A DNA stretch of 64,000 bases from Oscillatoria sp. CS-180 (GCF_028330965.1 NZ_JAQMUB010000042.1:1-64000), one strand, 5' to 3'; positions 29,761-40,521 are shown, counted from the stretch's first letter. Notes: generated by a model not told the origin, from the sequence alone. Program-made: numbers and translations.

Positions 29761-30015
29761 ATCTGTCACTGATGCCTTGTTTTGTACGGATTGCCATTTC
29801 TAGAGTGGGGAAGGAGTTTAAGTAGGGGACAGTAGCAACGCAGTCTACGTTAGTTTGGCCAGGTTAGAAAGGCTGCTTTGCCAAAATCTGTTATCGTAGT
29901 TCACTTACTTTTCAGTGATGTGTGTTCCAGCCCATTGGGAATACTGCGGATCCACACGCAACCCCTCCAAATACCGCCGTCAGGGTGTCCAACCCCCTAA
30001 GCTTTGTCGTTCATA

Positions 30016-30312
30016 ATGCGATCGCCCGTGTCTATTAAACGCTTGTTTAGAAAAGAGCCTGTTGTGAGTACTGTCGTTACGGCAGGAACGGTCAATATCT
30101 TATTGGGAATGCTGGAAGGTCAAGCGATGCTAGCATTTCTAGGCGTTTTGGTCGTCAGTGGAACGATCGCAGCACGCGGTTGGCAGAAATATGGACGCTT
30201 AGAAGTCCAGATTCCTGAACGCACTCCCATTCGTTACCTGCCGGAAGAAACGTCTCGTCCACCCATGCCCATAATCGGTCTCTCCTCCCGCCGCGATTCT
30301 GAGCCAGATTAA
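30016..30312 (+). CDS. small conserved-looking membrane protein, function unknown
   Basis: The 98-residue protein has two adjoining hydrophobic segments (STVVTAGTVNILLGML and AMLAFLGVLVVSGTIAA), then a basic, Pro-rich cytosolic tail (RTPIRYLPEETSRPPMP). ATG at 30016 is chosen over a TTG at 30004. I do not recognise a named family. The 286-bp spacer before it shows nothing else clear. Confidence 0.6.
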   Translation: MRSPVSIKRLFRKEPVVSTVVTAGTVNILLGMLEGQAMLAFLGVLVVSGTIAARGWQKYGRLEVQIPERTPIRYLPEETSRPPMPIIGLSSRRDSEPD

Positions 30313-30492
30313 ACCAGGTCAGAAGGAGCTGATCGGTCTAACCAAAGTTATGCGCCATGTGGATTGGGATTGGACAGAGTGAAAACTTTGCCTTCTCGTC
30401 GAGGTCCTGACAGGCGAACGACTTATGGATCGACAGAGCGACCTTTATCCTTGCCCTTGCCGGTATGGTAGAGAGAGAGTCTTAAGGGAGAT

Positions 30493-30906
30493 ATGCTGAA
30501 AATTACAGACCGTATTGCCGTTCCGCTCAGCGAAATCGAACTCAGTGCCATTCGATCCCAAGGGGCTGGTGGTCAGAACGTCAATAAAGTGTCTACGGCC
30601 ATTCACCTCCGCTTCGACATCAGAGCTTCTTCCCTGTCTCCCATTTATAAAGAGCGTCTGCTCAAGCTAAATGATCACCGCATTACCCAAGATGGAATTG
30701 TTGTAATTAAGGCCCAACAGCATCGCACTCAAGAGCACAACAAAGAAGATGCCCTGAAACGGTTGAAGGCCTTGATCAAGAGTGTCACGACAACACCGAA
30801 GAAACGTAAGCCAACCAAACCTTCTAAAAGCGCCCAGCGAAAACGCCTTGAGCGGAAAGCAAAACGCAGTCAAATCAAAGCTTTGCGGGGTAATATTCGC
30901 GAGTAA
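30493..30906 (+). CDS. arfB: ArfB/YaeJ-like peptidyl-tRNA hydrolase (ribosome rescue)
   Basis: The 137-residue protein has the class I release-factor GGQ loop in RSQGAGGQNVNKVSTAIHLR, and a long Lys/Arg-rich C-terminal tail (PKKRKPTKPSK to the end) that in ArfB enters the empty mRNA channel. ArfB hydrolyses peptidyl-tRNA on ribosomes stalled without a stop codon. Length is typical and the codon-recognition domains of RF1/RF2 are absent. An AAGGGAG ribosome-binding site precedes the ATG. Confidence 0.9.
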   Translation: MLKITDRIAVPLSEIELSAIRSQGAGGQNVNKVSTAIHLRFDIRASSLSPIYKERLLKLNDHRITQDGIVVIKAQQHRTQEHNKEDALKRLKALIKSVTTTPKKRKPTKPSKSAQRKRLERKAKRSQIKALRGNIRE

Positions 30907-30920
30907 CAGCGAGCCGAGCG

Positions 30921-31826
30921 CTACGCATACGAAACATAATCGCGGCAGTTGATGATGGGCGCATTCTGCTGATGCCTCATCGGACACTGGTTGCGATCGC
31001 ACCTTTGACAAAGTGATTGCTCTGCCAGGGCTGATTGCTGAAGCGGGTAAAGGCTAACTCCCTGACGAATATACCCCTCAGCCTCTAAATCAGTTAGTAG
31101 CTCATCTGCTAATAAAATGCAGCGCTGAGCATTCAGAGTGTGGCAGGCTTTCTTTAATCCGGTTAGCGTTTCTCCAAATTGCCCAGCCGCTTGGTTAATC
31201 ACAACGGGCACCTGCTGCCAGATTCCGCGAAAACAAGGCGGTGCATCTTGAGCGTAGTGATCCCGATACTGAAGCGTATAAGTACCATCACTGTAGCAAC
31301 GGGTGCGAAACCACCGCTGGAAAGGTAAACCCAGATGACCCTGAGGCTCAAACGTATCCCACCAAGAACGGTACCATCCTTCCCACGGAAGCTGGAGAAT
31401 GCGCTGAATCTGTGACTCTTGAAAGCCACCATGTTGCAGCAGGGCGATCGCGTCCGACAGACTGATGCGCCAGCCCAACGTTTTTAGCTCAGACTGACAG
31501 CGCGTCAACGATTGATAATCTTTAACTGAAAAATGGTCTTCATTGGGTGCTCCTTCCGATGGCGTACACCAGAGCTGTTCGTACTCAATCACCGCATCGG
31601 CGTGTTCAGCGCCCTTCTGACCAGGGGGCGGGCCAACCGTTACTTTCAACTGATTGATCTGATGCGGTAGGGCGATCGCCGGTGTACAGTCCACTAACAG
31701 TGATTTCAATAGAGCCGTATCGGCGATCGCCAACGCCAACTGAACTTGATTGCGATCAAGTCGAGACGTCTTTTCCTGAAGCTTCATCAAGTCTGAAGAA
31801 ATCATCTCGATTACCTGGTCAATCAC
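30921..31826 (-). CDS. unrecognised protein with C-terminal cysteine cluster
   Basis: The 301-residue protein is soluble, with an N-terminal amphipathic helix and a C-terminal CxxC-xxx-C motif (LCQRCDRNQCPM) followed by NCRDY, which could bind a metal or iron-sulphur centre. I do not recognise a family. The GTG at 31826 lies directly after a predicted terminator T-run, so an internal start (ATG at 31805 or 31787) is quite possible. It converges with arfB, ending 15 bp from it. Confidence 0.6.
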   Translation of the reverse strand: MIDQVIEMISSDLMKLQEKTSRLDRNQVQLALAIADTALLKSLLVDCTPAIALPHQINQLKVTVGPPPGQKGAEHADAVIEYEQLWCTPSEGAPNEDHFSVKDYQSLTRCQSELKTLGWRISLSDAIALLQHGGFQESQIQRILQLPWEGWYRSWWDTFEPQGHLGLPFQRWFRTRCYSDGTYTLQYRDHYAQDAPPCFRGIWQQVPVVINQAAGQFGETLTGLKKACHTLNAQRCILLADELLTDLEAEGYIRQGVSLYPLQQSALAEQSLCQRCDRNQCPMRHQQNAPIINCRDYVSYA

Positions 31827-31830
31827 CTAC

Positions 31831-31872
31831 AAAAAACCGCCGAGATGGCACATTCAAGGTCCTCGACGGCTA
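31831..31872 (-). terminator. terminator-like hairpin just ahead of the 31826 start
   Basis: On the minus strand CCGTCGAG pairs with CTCGGCGG (one G-U pair) across a 17-base loop and is followed by TTTTTT. It ends within about 5 bases of the annotated GTG start of the next gene, so it may end a short upstream transcript or act as an attenuator. Confidence 0.55.
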
Positions 31873-32146
31873 GGGGGAGCTAGATGAGACATAAAATTTG
31901 CTAATAGTCATCATCACTGCTTCTTATTTCAGTAATACGGCAGAATACTGAGGAGTGGCTGCACCACCTCAACAAACTTTGAGCTTGTTCGAAAAACGCA
32001 ACACTCCATAACGCAAGGTGAAGACAGACTACAGGAATCCCATTGCAAAAGTGCACTGGGTAGCGTCCGGGTTCCTAGCGTCTCGCGCGAGGGTTTACCG
32101 TTTGGTCTCAACAAAATTGGCGACGGAGCAGCATTGTCCAATTAGA
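31873..32146 (-). other. interval bounded by two minus-strand terminators
   Basis: About 270 bp lie between the terminator at 32146-32183 and the one at 31831-31872, both oriented on the minus strand. No convincing protein is encoded (a TTG-started 70-codon frame at 32141-31929 has no family resemblance). A small non-coding RNA ended by the second terminator would explain the layout, but no promoter was assigned. Confidence 0.3.
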
Positions 32147-32183
32147 AAAAATCGCCTCAACCATCACAGAGTGGCCGAGGCGA
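32146..32183 (-). terminator. rho-independent terminator of the 32229-33602 gene
   Basis: On the minus strand TCGCCTCGGCCA pairs with TGGTTGAGGCGA over 12 bp (two G-U pairs) with an 8-base loop, followed by six T. It lies 45 bp downstream of the gene's stop. Confidence 0.85.
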
Positions 32184-32228
32184 CATATAAGCTTTAGCCA
32201 TCTAGGCTCGTGTATCCAACCGTCTCGA

Positions 32229-33602
32229 TCACATCGCTGTATCCACGGTAGTTTGCGCCGTTGTTGATGCTTCCTTATCAACATCAATAACGTAGTGTCC
32301 AACCAAGAGAATGCGCTCGTAAGCCATGAGATAGAGGTGTAATACGCTGGGATCGGCTTCATCTCGGTGAAGAACCAACCCGTTTATACCCACATCCATA
32401 CGATAGTTGATAATTTTGTCATTCTCATCCAGCAAAACGCTGAAGAACGGCACGCTTTCAGGGGGTTGTTGCTTCAATTCTTCATAGTCTTGGGTAAACG
32501 GCGTACCAAATCCCATAGGACGATAGACACCATCGGAATAGTTCTCTATCGGCAGTTGAGGGACTTGTTCCAAATCAATACCGCTCACGATCAAACGGCG
32601 AGGTACACCCTCGTTGTTGAGCATGACTAGCTCGATCTCTGTCAGCTCTTTATCCGACAGAGGCGACTCAATCTTTCTTGCGATCGCATGGTCCAGAGTG
32701 GCAATTTCACTCAAATTTGACCCCCACAATCGCTGGTCAGTATAGATACCAGGCGCAACAAAGCTCTGGAACTTCACTGAAGATTGCCGTAGCTCTGCAT
32801 AGTTCTCCCAAGGAGCCCCGTCGTAGACAACTAGATCAGCTTTATCCGCCTGCTCGTTACGCACTAATACTGCTGCATCAGCGCGGTCAGACCCTTCAAC
32901 ACGAGTATCACTGACGACCGTCCGGAGACGATCAATATCAAAAGTACTGCCTCTCAGGAATCTAAACCCAATCCAAGGCTCCATGGAGCGAGCATGAAGC
33001 AGGTAGCTAACATCCGGATTTCTATCGCGGACCATCTGGGCATAGGTTCCCATCGGGAATCCAAAAAAGCCTTGATAGACTTTGCGCGTCGAACCGTCCT
33101 CTTCCACAACAGAGACTGCTAATTCCCAATGCCCTGCCCCTAAGCAATTATTGGTCAAAGAAATCACGAGCTGATCGCTGTCATAACCCGCAAACCCATC
33201 AGGAGCATAGATGTGCTCTGAACCAGCTGAAAACACAGCCCGTTGCCGATTGAACTCTCGTTCAGATAAAAACCAGCGAACTAATTGATCATCGCCCTGA
33301 ACATGCTCAGGCACAGCAGGGATAAATAAATCGAGATCGATATTTTGTAACTTTAAGGTTTCGTTGTAGCCGTCACCTTCCAAATCAAATGAGATGTCAT
33401 AGATATTAGAACCCTCTTCCGCTTGGACAAAATTGATAGCCTCACCGGTATAAACCAATTGCCCCGAAACCGGCTCATTCATCAGGTCAATTGCTGCAAG
33501 GTTATGGTCACTGTACTTTGCATATGTTTTTGCTACCCCTGCTCCTATTGCAATAACCGTAAAAATACCAACACCCACCACCCCTTTTTGCCAAAATTTC
33601 AT
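32229..33602 (-). CDS. membrane-anchored protein of unknown function
   Basis: ATG at 33602 is preferred because AAGGAAG lies just upstream, giving a 457-residue protein that starts MKFWQKGVVGVGIFTVIAIG, a single signal anchor. The remainder is a soluble, probably periplasmic, mixed domain (DISFDLEGDGYNETL, SLTNNCLGAGHWELAVSVV, FGFPMGTYAQMVRDR). I do not recognise a family. It has its own terminator and looks monocistronic. Confidence 0.65.
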   Translation of the reverse strand: MKFWQKGVVGVGIFTVIAIGAGVAKTYAKYSDHNLAAIDLMNEPVSGQLVYTGEAINFVQAEEGSNIYDISFDLEGDGYNETLKLQNIDLDLFIPAVPEHVQGDDQLVRWFLSEREFNRQRAVFSAGSEHIYAPDGFAGYDSDQLVISLTNNCLGAGHWELAVSVVEEDGSTRKVYQGFFGFPMGTYAQMVRDRNPDVSYLLHARSMEPWIGFRFLRGSTFDIDRLRTVVSDTRVEGSDRADAAVLVRNEQADKADLVVYDGAPWENYAELRQSSVKFQSFVAPGIYTDQRLWGSNLSEIATLDHAIARKIESPLSDKELTEIELVMLNNEGVPRRLIVSGIDLEQVPQLPIENYSDGVYRPMGFGTPFTQDYEELKQQPPESVPFFSVLLDENDKIINYRMDVGINGLVLHRDEADPSVLHLYLMAYERILLVGHYVIDVDKEASTTAQTTVDTAM

Positions 33603-34442
33603 CGATGCAACTTCCTTAGTATCAACGTCAAATTTGATATCAACTTTCAAGAGCTCACCTCTTAGAAAAGTACAAGCTGACATCCCATTATTTTTGTACT
33701 TTTAAATACAAACATATTTTTTCGTGTAATTTTGACAAGAAAAATTTATTTTGACCAATTTTTCTTGATGTGGAAATTGAGAAACACAAAGAAAAATTGA
33801 AACGCTTACAAAGGTCGACACAAGAGGCTTCCATGAGTCTGCTATGGCTCAAACATTTGCCACTAAGCGAGTAGTTTGCGGACTATCTCGGGCGTAGCAA
33901 TTTAAGAAAACAGATATTCAATTTGCGAGCAGTGTCCACAGCCTTGCAATACAGCCTTTTCTAAGAGTCAACTAAGAAAAGTATTAGAAATTTTTTATGC
34001 AAATAAATTGATGAGTCGCTTTACCGCAAAAAGTAATGTTGGCGGCTCATAGCGTTTTCTAATAACTTCAGAGAAGGAATAAATATAGAAGTACTCTTCA
34101 TACTTGTCATTCTCACTTTTCGCTAAACAAACCGAACAGTCTTAAATATTTTTTTGCTGTCTCAGCTATTTCATAATGAGCTTGATTAGCTACTTTCTGA
34201 ACATTTGAACTAACCGAGCGCTCCATAATCTATCAAATGCCTAAAAGTATTTAATGCTAGATCGCCAGTTCCGTTGGAACAAGGCGGCAAGCTATTGGAC
34301 TACACGCGATGAATCACATCTAAGGGGATTGTCTGATTTTCGGTTTATGGACGGCAGTGAGATGCATTGCATTGGCTGCCGTATATCGCGTCTAACCTTT
34401 AGAATTGTGGAGTCAAGCGGATAGCAAGGAAGGAGTTCGGAC
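33603..34442. other. 840-bp AT-rich spacer before leuS
   Basis: No gene is visible. The stretch is AT-rich and stop-dense and contains a partial copy of the dispersed hairpin repeat at 34261-34303. The leuS promoter and leader are expected in the last 150 bp, including a GGAAGGAG site at 34427-34434. Confidence 0.4.
34261..34303 (+). repeat. dispersed hairpin repeat, partial copy
   Basis: ATCGCCAGTTCCGTTGGAAC followed by AAGGCGGCAAGC forms a hairpin (GCC-A-GTTCC, loop GTT, GGAAC-AA-GGC). The same head occurs at 40337, 41767 and 47121. This copy lacks the roughly 60-bp tail of the others. Confidence 0.7.
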
Positions 34443-37022
34443 GTGGCGGATAAGTATACTCCCGCAGCGATCGAGGAAAAGTGGCAGCAGATTTGGGCTG
34501 AGCAAGGATTGGATCGAACTGAAGACGATTCCAGCAAACCCAAGTTCTATGCGCTGTCTATGTTCCCCTATCCGTCTGGCAACCTGCACATGGGACACGT
34601 GCGGAACTACACCATCACTGACGTCATTGCCCGAGTGCGGCGCATGCAGGGCTATCGGGTTTTGCATCCGATGGGTTGGGATGCGTTTGGCCTACCCGCA
34701 GAAAATGCGGCTATTGATCGCGGTATTCATCCCGCTAAGTGGACCTATCAGAATATTGACCAAATGCGATCGCAGCTCAAGCGGTTGGGGCTGTCTTATG
34801 ACTGGGAGCGGGAAGTCGCAACCTGCTCACCTGACTATTATCGCTGGACTCAGTGGAGCTTCATCCAGTTCTTAAAAGCGGGTCTAGCCTACCAAAAAGA
34901 AGCGGCAGTGAACTGGGATCCCGTTGACCAAACCGTGCTGGCGAATGAACAGGTGGATAGCGAGGGTAAATCATGGCGCTCCGGTGCGAAGGTAGAGCGC
35001 AAACTTTTGCGGCAGTGGTTTTTGAAAATCACTGACTACGCCGATGAATTGCTTCAGGACCTTGACCAGCTATCCGGTTGGCCCGAGCGAGTGCGCCTGA
35101 TGCAGGAAAACTGGATTGGCAAATCCACAGGCGCTAAGGTCACGTTCAAGACCGAGCAGGGAGACGACTTAGAAATTTTCACGACACGTCCAGACACCTT
35201 GTGGGGCGCGACCTTCATGGTATTGTCTCCGGAACATCCTTTAGTCGAAAAACTAACCACGGCTGAGCAGCGCGACGCGATCGCCACCTACCAGGCAGAG
35301 GCGGCAGCTAAAAGCGATATTGATCGCACGGCTGAAGATAAGGAGAAATCGGGTGTCTGGACAGGCAGCTATGCCATTAACCCCGTCAATGCGGAAAAAA
35401 TCCCCATTTGGATTGCCGATTACGTTCTCATGGGCTATGGCACTGGCGCGATTATGGCCGTTCCAGCCCACGACCAGAGAGACTTCGCATTTGCCCGCAA
35501 ATTTGGCTTAGACATCAAAGTTGTGGTGCAGCCAGAAGGGGAAACGCTGGATGGTGCAACGATGGCGGAAGCATGGCCGGGGGATGGCGTGATGGTTCAT
35601 TCCGGTCCTTTAAATGGGGTGCCTGCGGGGAAAGGAGAAGGACAAAGTGTTGAACAGGCGATCGCTTGGCTAGAAAATGAAGGTCAAGGTCAAGGTCAAG
35701 CCAACTTCCGCTTACGCGACTGGTTAATTTCTCGGCAGCGCTACTGGGGCGTTCCGATTCCTGTGGTCCACTGTCCCAGTTGTGGAACTGTGCCCGTGCC
35801 TGACGAGCAGCTTCCGGTTGAGTTGCCTCAGGATGTTGAGTTTAGTGGTCGGGGAGCCTCACCGTTGTCGAAACTCGACCACTGGATCAATGTGCCTTGT
35901 CCCACCTGTGGCGAACCTGCCCAGCGAGAGACTGACACCATGGATACCTTCATTGATTCGTCCTGGTATTTCCTGCGATTTGCTGATGCCCGCAACGAAG
36001 AGGCTATTTTCGATCCTGACAAGGCCAACGATTGGCTACCTGTAGACCAATATGTGGGCGGTATTGAACACGCCATTTTGCATTTGCTCTATTCGCGGTT
36101 CTTCACGAAGGTGTTGCGAGATCGCGGTTTGTTAAACGTTGATGAACCTTTCAAACGCCTACTAACGCAGGGGATGGTGCAGAACATCACCTATAAGAAC
36201 CCCAAAACGGGCAAGTATATTCCAATTCAGGAGATTGCTGATCCAGAGAATCCCGTCGATCCGGAGACGGGTGAAGCGTTGGAAGGCTTCTACGAGAAGA
36301 TGTCCAAGTCTAAATATAATGGCGTCGCTCCGCAAGATGTTTTAGCACGATATGGAGCTGATACGGCTCGCATGTTTATCCTGTTCAAAGCGCCACCGGA
36401 AAAAGACCTGGAATGGGATGATGCGGATGTTGAAGGACAGCATCGGTTTCTTAACCGAGTGTGGCGACTCGTAACGGACTTTGCTGCTTCCCATCCCAAT
36501 GGTCTAGCTGCTTCCAAAATGGAGTCTTTGTCTAAGGCCGACAAGGATCTTCGTCGTGCAGTCCATACTGCTATCAAAGAAATCAGTGAAGACGTTGAAG
36601 GTGAGTATCAGTTCAACACGGCTATCTCAGAATTGATGAAGCTTAGCAATGCCATGAGCGATACTAGCGATAAAGCTTCTTCAGTCTATGCAGAGGGCAT
36701 TGCGACACTCGTCAAATTACTCGCTCCGTTCGCCCCTCATATCGCTGAGGATCTCTGGCATCAGCTAGGCCACTCTGATTCCATCCATCGCCAAAGTTGG
36801 CCCCAGTTGGATGAAACAGCGCTGGTCGCCGATGAAATCACTTTGGTTATTCAGATCATGGGTAAAACGCGCGGCACTATTAGCGTTCCTGCTAGTTCTG
36901 ATAAGGCAGCTTTAGAAAAATACGCCCGAGAATCTGAAATTGCTCAGCGTTATCTAGATGGCAAAGAAATCAAGAAAGTGATTGTGGTTCCAGGCAAACT
37001 CGTCAACTTTGTGGCTGTGTAA
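34443..37022 (+). CDS. leuS: leucyl-tRNA synthetase
   Basis: The 859-residue class I enzyme has the HIGH-type motif in [15 protein letters not shown], the CP1 editing domain ([14 protein letters not shown]), a zinc-type CPSCG and CPTCG pair, and KMSKS ([11 protein letters not shown]). It charges tRNA-Leu and edits misactivated amino acids. GTG start at 34443 with GGAAGGAG upstream. Length is normal. A short (GQG)n stretch (EGQGQGQ) lies ahead of NFRLRDW. Confidence 0.97.
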   Translation: MADKYTPAAIEEKWQQIWAEQGLDRTEDDSSKPKFYALSMFPYPSGNLHMGHVRNYTITDVIARVRRMQGYRVLHPMGWDAFGLPAENAAIDRGIHPAKWTYQNIDQMRSQLKRLGLSYDWEREVATCSPDYYRWTQWSFIQFLKAGLAYQKEAAVNWDPVDQTVLANEQVDSEGKSWRSGAKVERKLLRQWFLKITDYADELLQDLDQLSGWPERVRLMQENWIGKSTGAKVTFKTEQGDDLEIFTTRPDTLWGATFMVLSPEHPLVEKLTTAEQRDAIATYQAEAAAKSDIDRTAEDKEKSGVWTGSYAINPVNAEKIPIWIADYVLMGYGTGAIMAVPAHDQRDFAFARKFGLDIKVVVQPEGETLDGATMAEAWPGDGVMVHSGPLNGVPAGKGEGQSVEQAIAWLENEGQGQGQANFRLRDWLISRQRYWGVPIPVVHCPSCGTVPVPDEQLPVELPQDVEFSGRGASPLSKLDHWINVPCPTCGEPAQRETDTMDTFIDSSWYFLRFADARNEEAIFDPDKANDWLPVDQYVGGIEHAILHLLYSRFFTKVLRDRGLLNVDEPFKRLLTQGMVQNITYKNPKTGKYIPIQEIADPENPVDPETGEALEGFYEKMSKSKYNGVAPQDVLARYGADTARMFILFKAPPEKDLEWDDADVEGQHRFLNRVWRLVTDFAASHPNGLAASKMESLSKADKDLRRAVHTAIKEISEDVEGEYQFNTAISELMKLSNAMSDTSDKASSVYAEGIATLVKLLAPFAPHIAEDLWHQLGHSDSIHRQSWPQLDETALVADEITLVIQIMGKTRGTISVPASSDKAALEKYARESEIAQRYLDGKEIKKVIVVPGKLVNFVAV

Positions 37023-37882
37023 GTTTACGGATAGAACCTTACGTTTTGCGATCGCTCTAGAAAGATAGATCCGCAAAAGACTCTCAGAGGAATTACGCAA
37101 GAAAAGCACAAAAAACGTTCACAGTAAACTTTTATATTTTTACTGGGATGTGTACAGATCACTTAAGAAAATTGTTAGCCAATCAATATGGCAGCAATCC
37201 AAGTCGTTTTGGAATTCTTTTTCCTCATTTCAAGCTCATGTAAAAGGAATGGAATTCTTTTGATATGTCAGAGTATCAAAATTGGGATTGCAGGGTTACT
37301 TGATATTGGGCTAGCAATTATCAACAGCAAAGGTTAAATGAAGCTTAATCCAAAACAAGGTTTCAAGTGAATTCAATCAAATAAAATTGTGAATTAAAAC
37401 TCGCCATTGTTCTATTTTTAGTCCTCTAAGCATCACTATTATGCATTTCTCAAGAAGATAAATAGTAACCAATTAAAAAGATTTTAAATAATTCTAATTC
37501 TATTGATCGACACATTAATCGCTGTCAAAACAAGGACTATTTCGGCTGTGGATTTATAGTCTTTGAATCCATAGGCCTCGTTTCTCAAGGCTTTTGAGTC
37601 AAACAGCATGAAGAGAGCACGGTCTACAAGCGTCTCTAGAGCAGTTGTGCTATTGCGGTTTTGGTCTATACCTTTGTCCTCATAAAGCGCGATCGCGGCT
37701 CAATTGATTAGCGTATTTTTAAACCTGTTCAAACAGTGAATGACTTTTTTGAAATTTTCATAAACCCTGTTATCCTTTCGGGTCGTGACTTTAGAGCATA
37801 GTCAGTATAGAGAAGAGGAAAAATAAAGGTTATTGTTGGTTTAAAAGAGGAGCACGGATTGGTAGAGTGGCGTTGTATATAG
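37023..37882. other. 860-bp AT-rich spacer
   Basis: No gene, tRNA or repeat copy was found. Frames are closed by frequent stops. It presumably contains the promoter of the response regulator gene and a long leader; no Pho-box-like direct repeats were convincing. Confidence 0.4.
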
Positions 37883-38659
37883 ATGCAAATTCTCCCTATG
37901 ACATCTCTCACGTTGCCTTCTGCCTATCAACAGGGCGTTCGCATTGGGTTGGGGCGAGTCCTAATCGTTGAGGACGAAGAACTAATTCGTGAAACCGTGG
38001 GTCTAGCCCTGGCAGAAATTGGTTTCGAGATTTTGGTCGCAGAGGATGGCCTTACAGCTCTAGAAATGCTGGGAGGAACTCAGAAAAGCTCCCATCGATC
38101 CTCTTCGGACATTAACTTAGTCATTCTTGATTTAATGCTGCCCGGTATGAACGGGCTTGATTTATGCCGTCTTCTTCGGCATCAAGGTATCGACGTACCG
38201 CTTCTGATTTTGAGTGCAAAGAGTACTGAGACTGATCGCGTAGTTGGTTTAGAGGTTGGGGCCGATGACTATCTAGCAAAACCGTTCGGTATGCGAGAGT
38301 TGATTGCCCGATGTCGCGCCCTGCTTCGTCGCCAGCGTGGAATGAGCAAACAAGAGCCAGATCCCGTCTTGAGGTTTGAAGAGGTTGAGCTGAATCCCAA
38401 AGAGTGCCGTGTCTTTCTGAAAGGTGAAGAGGTTAACCTTTCTCCAAAAGAGTTTCGGATTCTAGAGCTGTTCATGAGCCAGCCTCGCCGGGTCTGGTCC
38501 CGTGACCAAATTATTGACAAGGTTTGGGGGCATGACTTTATGGGCGATAACAAGACAGTAGATGTTCATATCCGCTGGATTCGGGAAAAGCTGGAAGAGG
38601 ATCCCAGCAAACCTAAGTATTTGAAAACGGTGAGAGGGTTCGGCTATCGCTTGGGCTAG
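37883..38659 (+). CDS. OmpR/PhoB-family response regulator, SphR-like
   Basis: The 258-residue protein has a receiver domain (VEDEELIRE acidic pair, Asp in VILDLMLPGMNGLDLC, Lys in DDYLAKPFGMREL) and a winged-helix DNA-binding domain (LSPKEFRILELFMSQPRRVWSRDQ, KTVDVHIRWIREKLE, KTVRGFGYRLG). The closest type I recall is cyanobacterial SphR, the phosphate-starvation regulator, which is of similar length and has this N-terminal extension; that identity is tentative. No kinase is adjacent. A second ATG at 37898 is possible. It is followed after 26 bp by a gamma-glutamyltransferase gene. Confidence 0.85.
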   Translation: MQILPMTSLTLPSAYQQGVRIGLGRVLIVEDEELIRETVGLALAEIGFEILVAEDGLTALEMLGGTQKSSHRSSSDINLVILDLMLPGMNGLDLCRLLRHQGIDVPLLILSAKSTETDRVVGLEVGADDYLAKPFGMRELIARCRALLRRQRGMSKQEPDPVLRFEEVELNPKECRVFLKGEEVNLSPKEFRILELFMSQPRRVWSRDQIIDKVWGHDFMGDNKTVDVHIRWIREKLEEDPSKPKYLKTVRGFGYRLG

Positions 38660-38685
38660 TCTCGTATTCTGCCTCTAAACAAAGC

Positions 38686-40287
38686 ATGAACCCCACAGAG
38701 GAACCTGTAACGTCAAAGCAGGGAATGGTGATATGTCCCCATTCCTTGGCTTCTGAAGTGGGCGCGCAGATTTTGAGAGACGGCGGTAATGCCGTTGATG
38801 CAGCGATCGCCATTCAAGCAGCCCTGGGCGTTGTGTATCCACACATGACGGGGCTGGGTGGTGATGCTTTTTGGCTAATCTACGATGCCAAAAGTCAGGC
38901 GCTCTACGGTCTCAACGGTTCAGGCCGAGCTGCACAAAGAGCCACTATTGATTTATATCAGCAGCAAGGCCATCAATTCATTCCTCAACGAGGTCCTCTA
39001 GCAGCGATGACTGTGCCGGGAGCAGTAGCGTCTTGGGAGCAAGCTCATCGTCGCTTTGGTCAGCAGGACTGGACTACACTCTTACAGCCCGCGATTGCCC
39101 TGGCCGAATTGGGATATCCGGTATCCGGCTCCCAATCGTACTGGACACGCCGTGATCGTCCTCATTTTGAGCAGCATTCGCCATCGGCTTGTCCCTTCCT
39201 AGCGCAAGGAGAAGTTCCTGCCCCACAATCAATACTGAAAAATCCAGACTTGGCTCGAACCCTAGAGACTTTATCGCATGAAGGGGCATCGGCTTTTTAT
39301 CAGGGGGCGATCGCACAGCAAATTGCGGATCACCTCAATTCCGTAGGCGGACTTCTGACGCTGGACGATTTTACAGCGCATCATTCGGACTGGGTGAAGC
39401 CAATTGAGACAACCTATCAGGGCTATCGCATCGCACAGCTGCCGCCCAACTCCCAAGGGTTTGCCGTTTTGCAAATGCTGAACCTAATTGAACCCTTTGA
39501 CCTGCAAGGGATGGGACATGACAGCGCTGATTACTATCACTTGATGATTGAAGCAACCAAATTAGCTCTGGTTGATCGCGGTCACTGGCTCACCGACCCC
39601 GACTTTGTCAAGATTCCGATCAACAAACTGGTTTCTAAAGCCTACGCTGATCGCCGTCGCTTCCAGTTATCGTTAACCCGGGCCGGACAGTACGCAGCGG
39701 TTCCTATGGGCAGCGATACGACCTACACCGCAGTCGCAGATGCATTCGGCAACGCAGTCTCAGTCATTCAGAGCATTTATTTTGATTTTGGCTCAGCTGT
39801 TGTCGTTCCCCAAACAGGCTTCGTCTTACAAAATCGCGGCTGCTTTTTCTCCCTCAATCCCAATCATCTCAACTGTTTGATGCCAGGGAAACGAACATTT
39901 CATACCCTGATGCCGGGGATGGTGTTGCAGCCAAGCGGTCACCCATATCTCATTCTGGGGACTATGGGCGGCGAGGGACAGCCTCAAACTCAGCTGGCAT
40001 TACTGACTAGGCTGCTAGATTTTGGCTTCGATCCGCAGACCGCGATCGATGAACCACGCTGGCTTTGGGGGCGGACTTGGGGAGATGAGACGGTTAGCTT
40101 AACGCTGGAGGGGCGAATTCCAATTGCTGTACGGCAGGCGCTACGAGAGCGGGGTCATGTTCTGACCGTTGGCCCTGACTGGAACGTCAAAATGGGGCAC
40201 GCCCACGTTATTCGCTACGCTCCTGATACCGAGACGATGGAAGGAGGATGCGATCGCCGCAGCGACGGTATCGCGATCGGACTATAG
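38686..40287 (+). CDS. ggt: gamma-glutamyltransferase (glutathione hydrolase family)
   Basis: The 533-residue Ntn hydrolase shows the family signatures GGNAVDAAIAIQAALGVVYPHMTGLGGD near the N-terminus, the autocleavage/nucleophile Thr in SDTTYTAVAD, and LGTMGGEGQPQTQ near the C-terminus. It should self-process into two chains and cleave gamma-glutamyl bonds, for example in glutathione. No signal peptide is obvious, so it may be cytosolic. It probably shares a transcript with the response regulator 26 bp upstream. Confidence 0.9.
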   Translation: MNPTEEPVTSKQGMVICPHSLASEVGAQILRDGGNAVDAAIAIQAALGVVYPHMTGLGGDAFWLIYDAKSQALYGLNGSGRAAQRATIDLYQQQGHQFIPQRGPLAAMTVPGAVASWEQAHRRFGQQDWTTLLQPAIALAELGYPVSGSQSYWTRRDRPHFEQHSPSACPFLAQGEVPAPQSILKNPDLARTLETLSHEGASAFYQGAIAQQIADHLNSVGGLLTLDDFTAHHSDWVKPIETTYQGYRIAQLPPNSQGFAVLQMLNLIEPFDLQGMGHDSADYYHLMIEATKLALVDRGHWLTDPDFVKIPINKLVSKAYADRRRFQLSLTRAGQYAAVPMGSDTTYTAVADAFGNAVSVIQSIYFDFGSAVVVPQTGFVLQNRGCFFSLNPNHLNCLMPGKRTFHTLMPGMVLQPSGHPYLILGTMGGEGQPQTQLALLTRLLDFGFDPQTAIDEPRWLWGRTWGDETVSLTLEGRIPIAVRQALRERGHVLTVGPDWNVKMGHAHVIRYAPDTETMEGGCDRRSDGIAIGL

Positions 40288-40336
40288 GTTGATGACCTGT
40301 TTTCCCCAGAAACGGGACAGATGACTAAAGTCATAC

Positions 40337-40513
40337 GATCGCCAGTTCCGTTAGAACAAGACAGCGAGCCATCTAGTTATGGGTCAAGGACCTGGATGTT
40401 ATTGGATGCACAAGCCTATAGCGGCATGCATTAAATCAACGCACCCCATTCCCTGTTCCCTTAAGATACTGAGATGTACTTGACCAAGCTGCAAAAGCCT
40501 AGAGGGCTAAAAC
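40337..40513 (+). repeat. dispersed hairpin repeat, composite copy
   Basis: The head (GATCGCCAGTTCCGTTAGAAC) and middle (ATGTTATTGGATGCACAAGCC) match the copies at 41767 and 47121. At TGCACAAGCCTA a module of about 90 bp starting TATAGCGGCATGCATT is interposed, after which TGCAAAAGCCTA resumes the family tail TAGAGGGCTAAA. The interposed module is the same as 20677-20779. Confidence 0.75.
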
Positions 40514-40521
40514 GACAACTC

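Noticed and set aside
31929-32141. 70-codon minus-strand frame between two terminators
   Set aside because: TTG start, no ribosome-binding site and no plausible protein composition; a non-coding RNA is a better guess.
37023-37882. tRNA or other structural RNA gene in the AT-rich gap
   Set aside because: No T-loop GTTCGANNC-like signature or cloverleaf-compatible stems were found on either strand.
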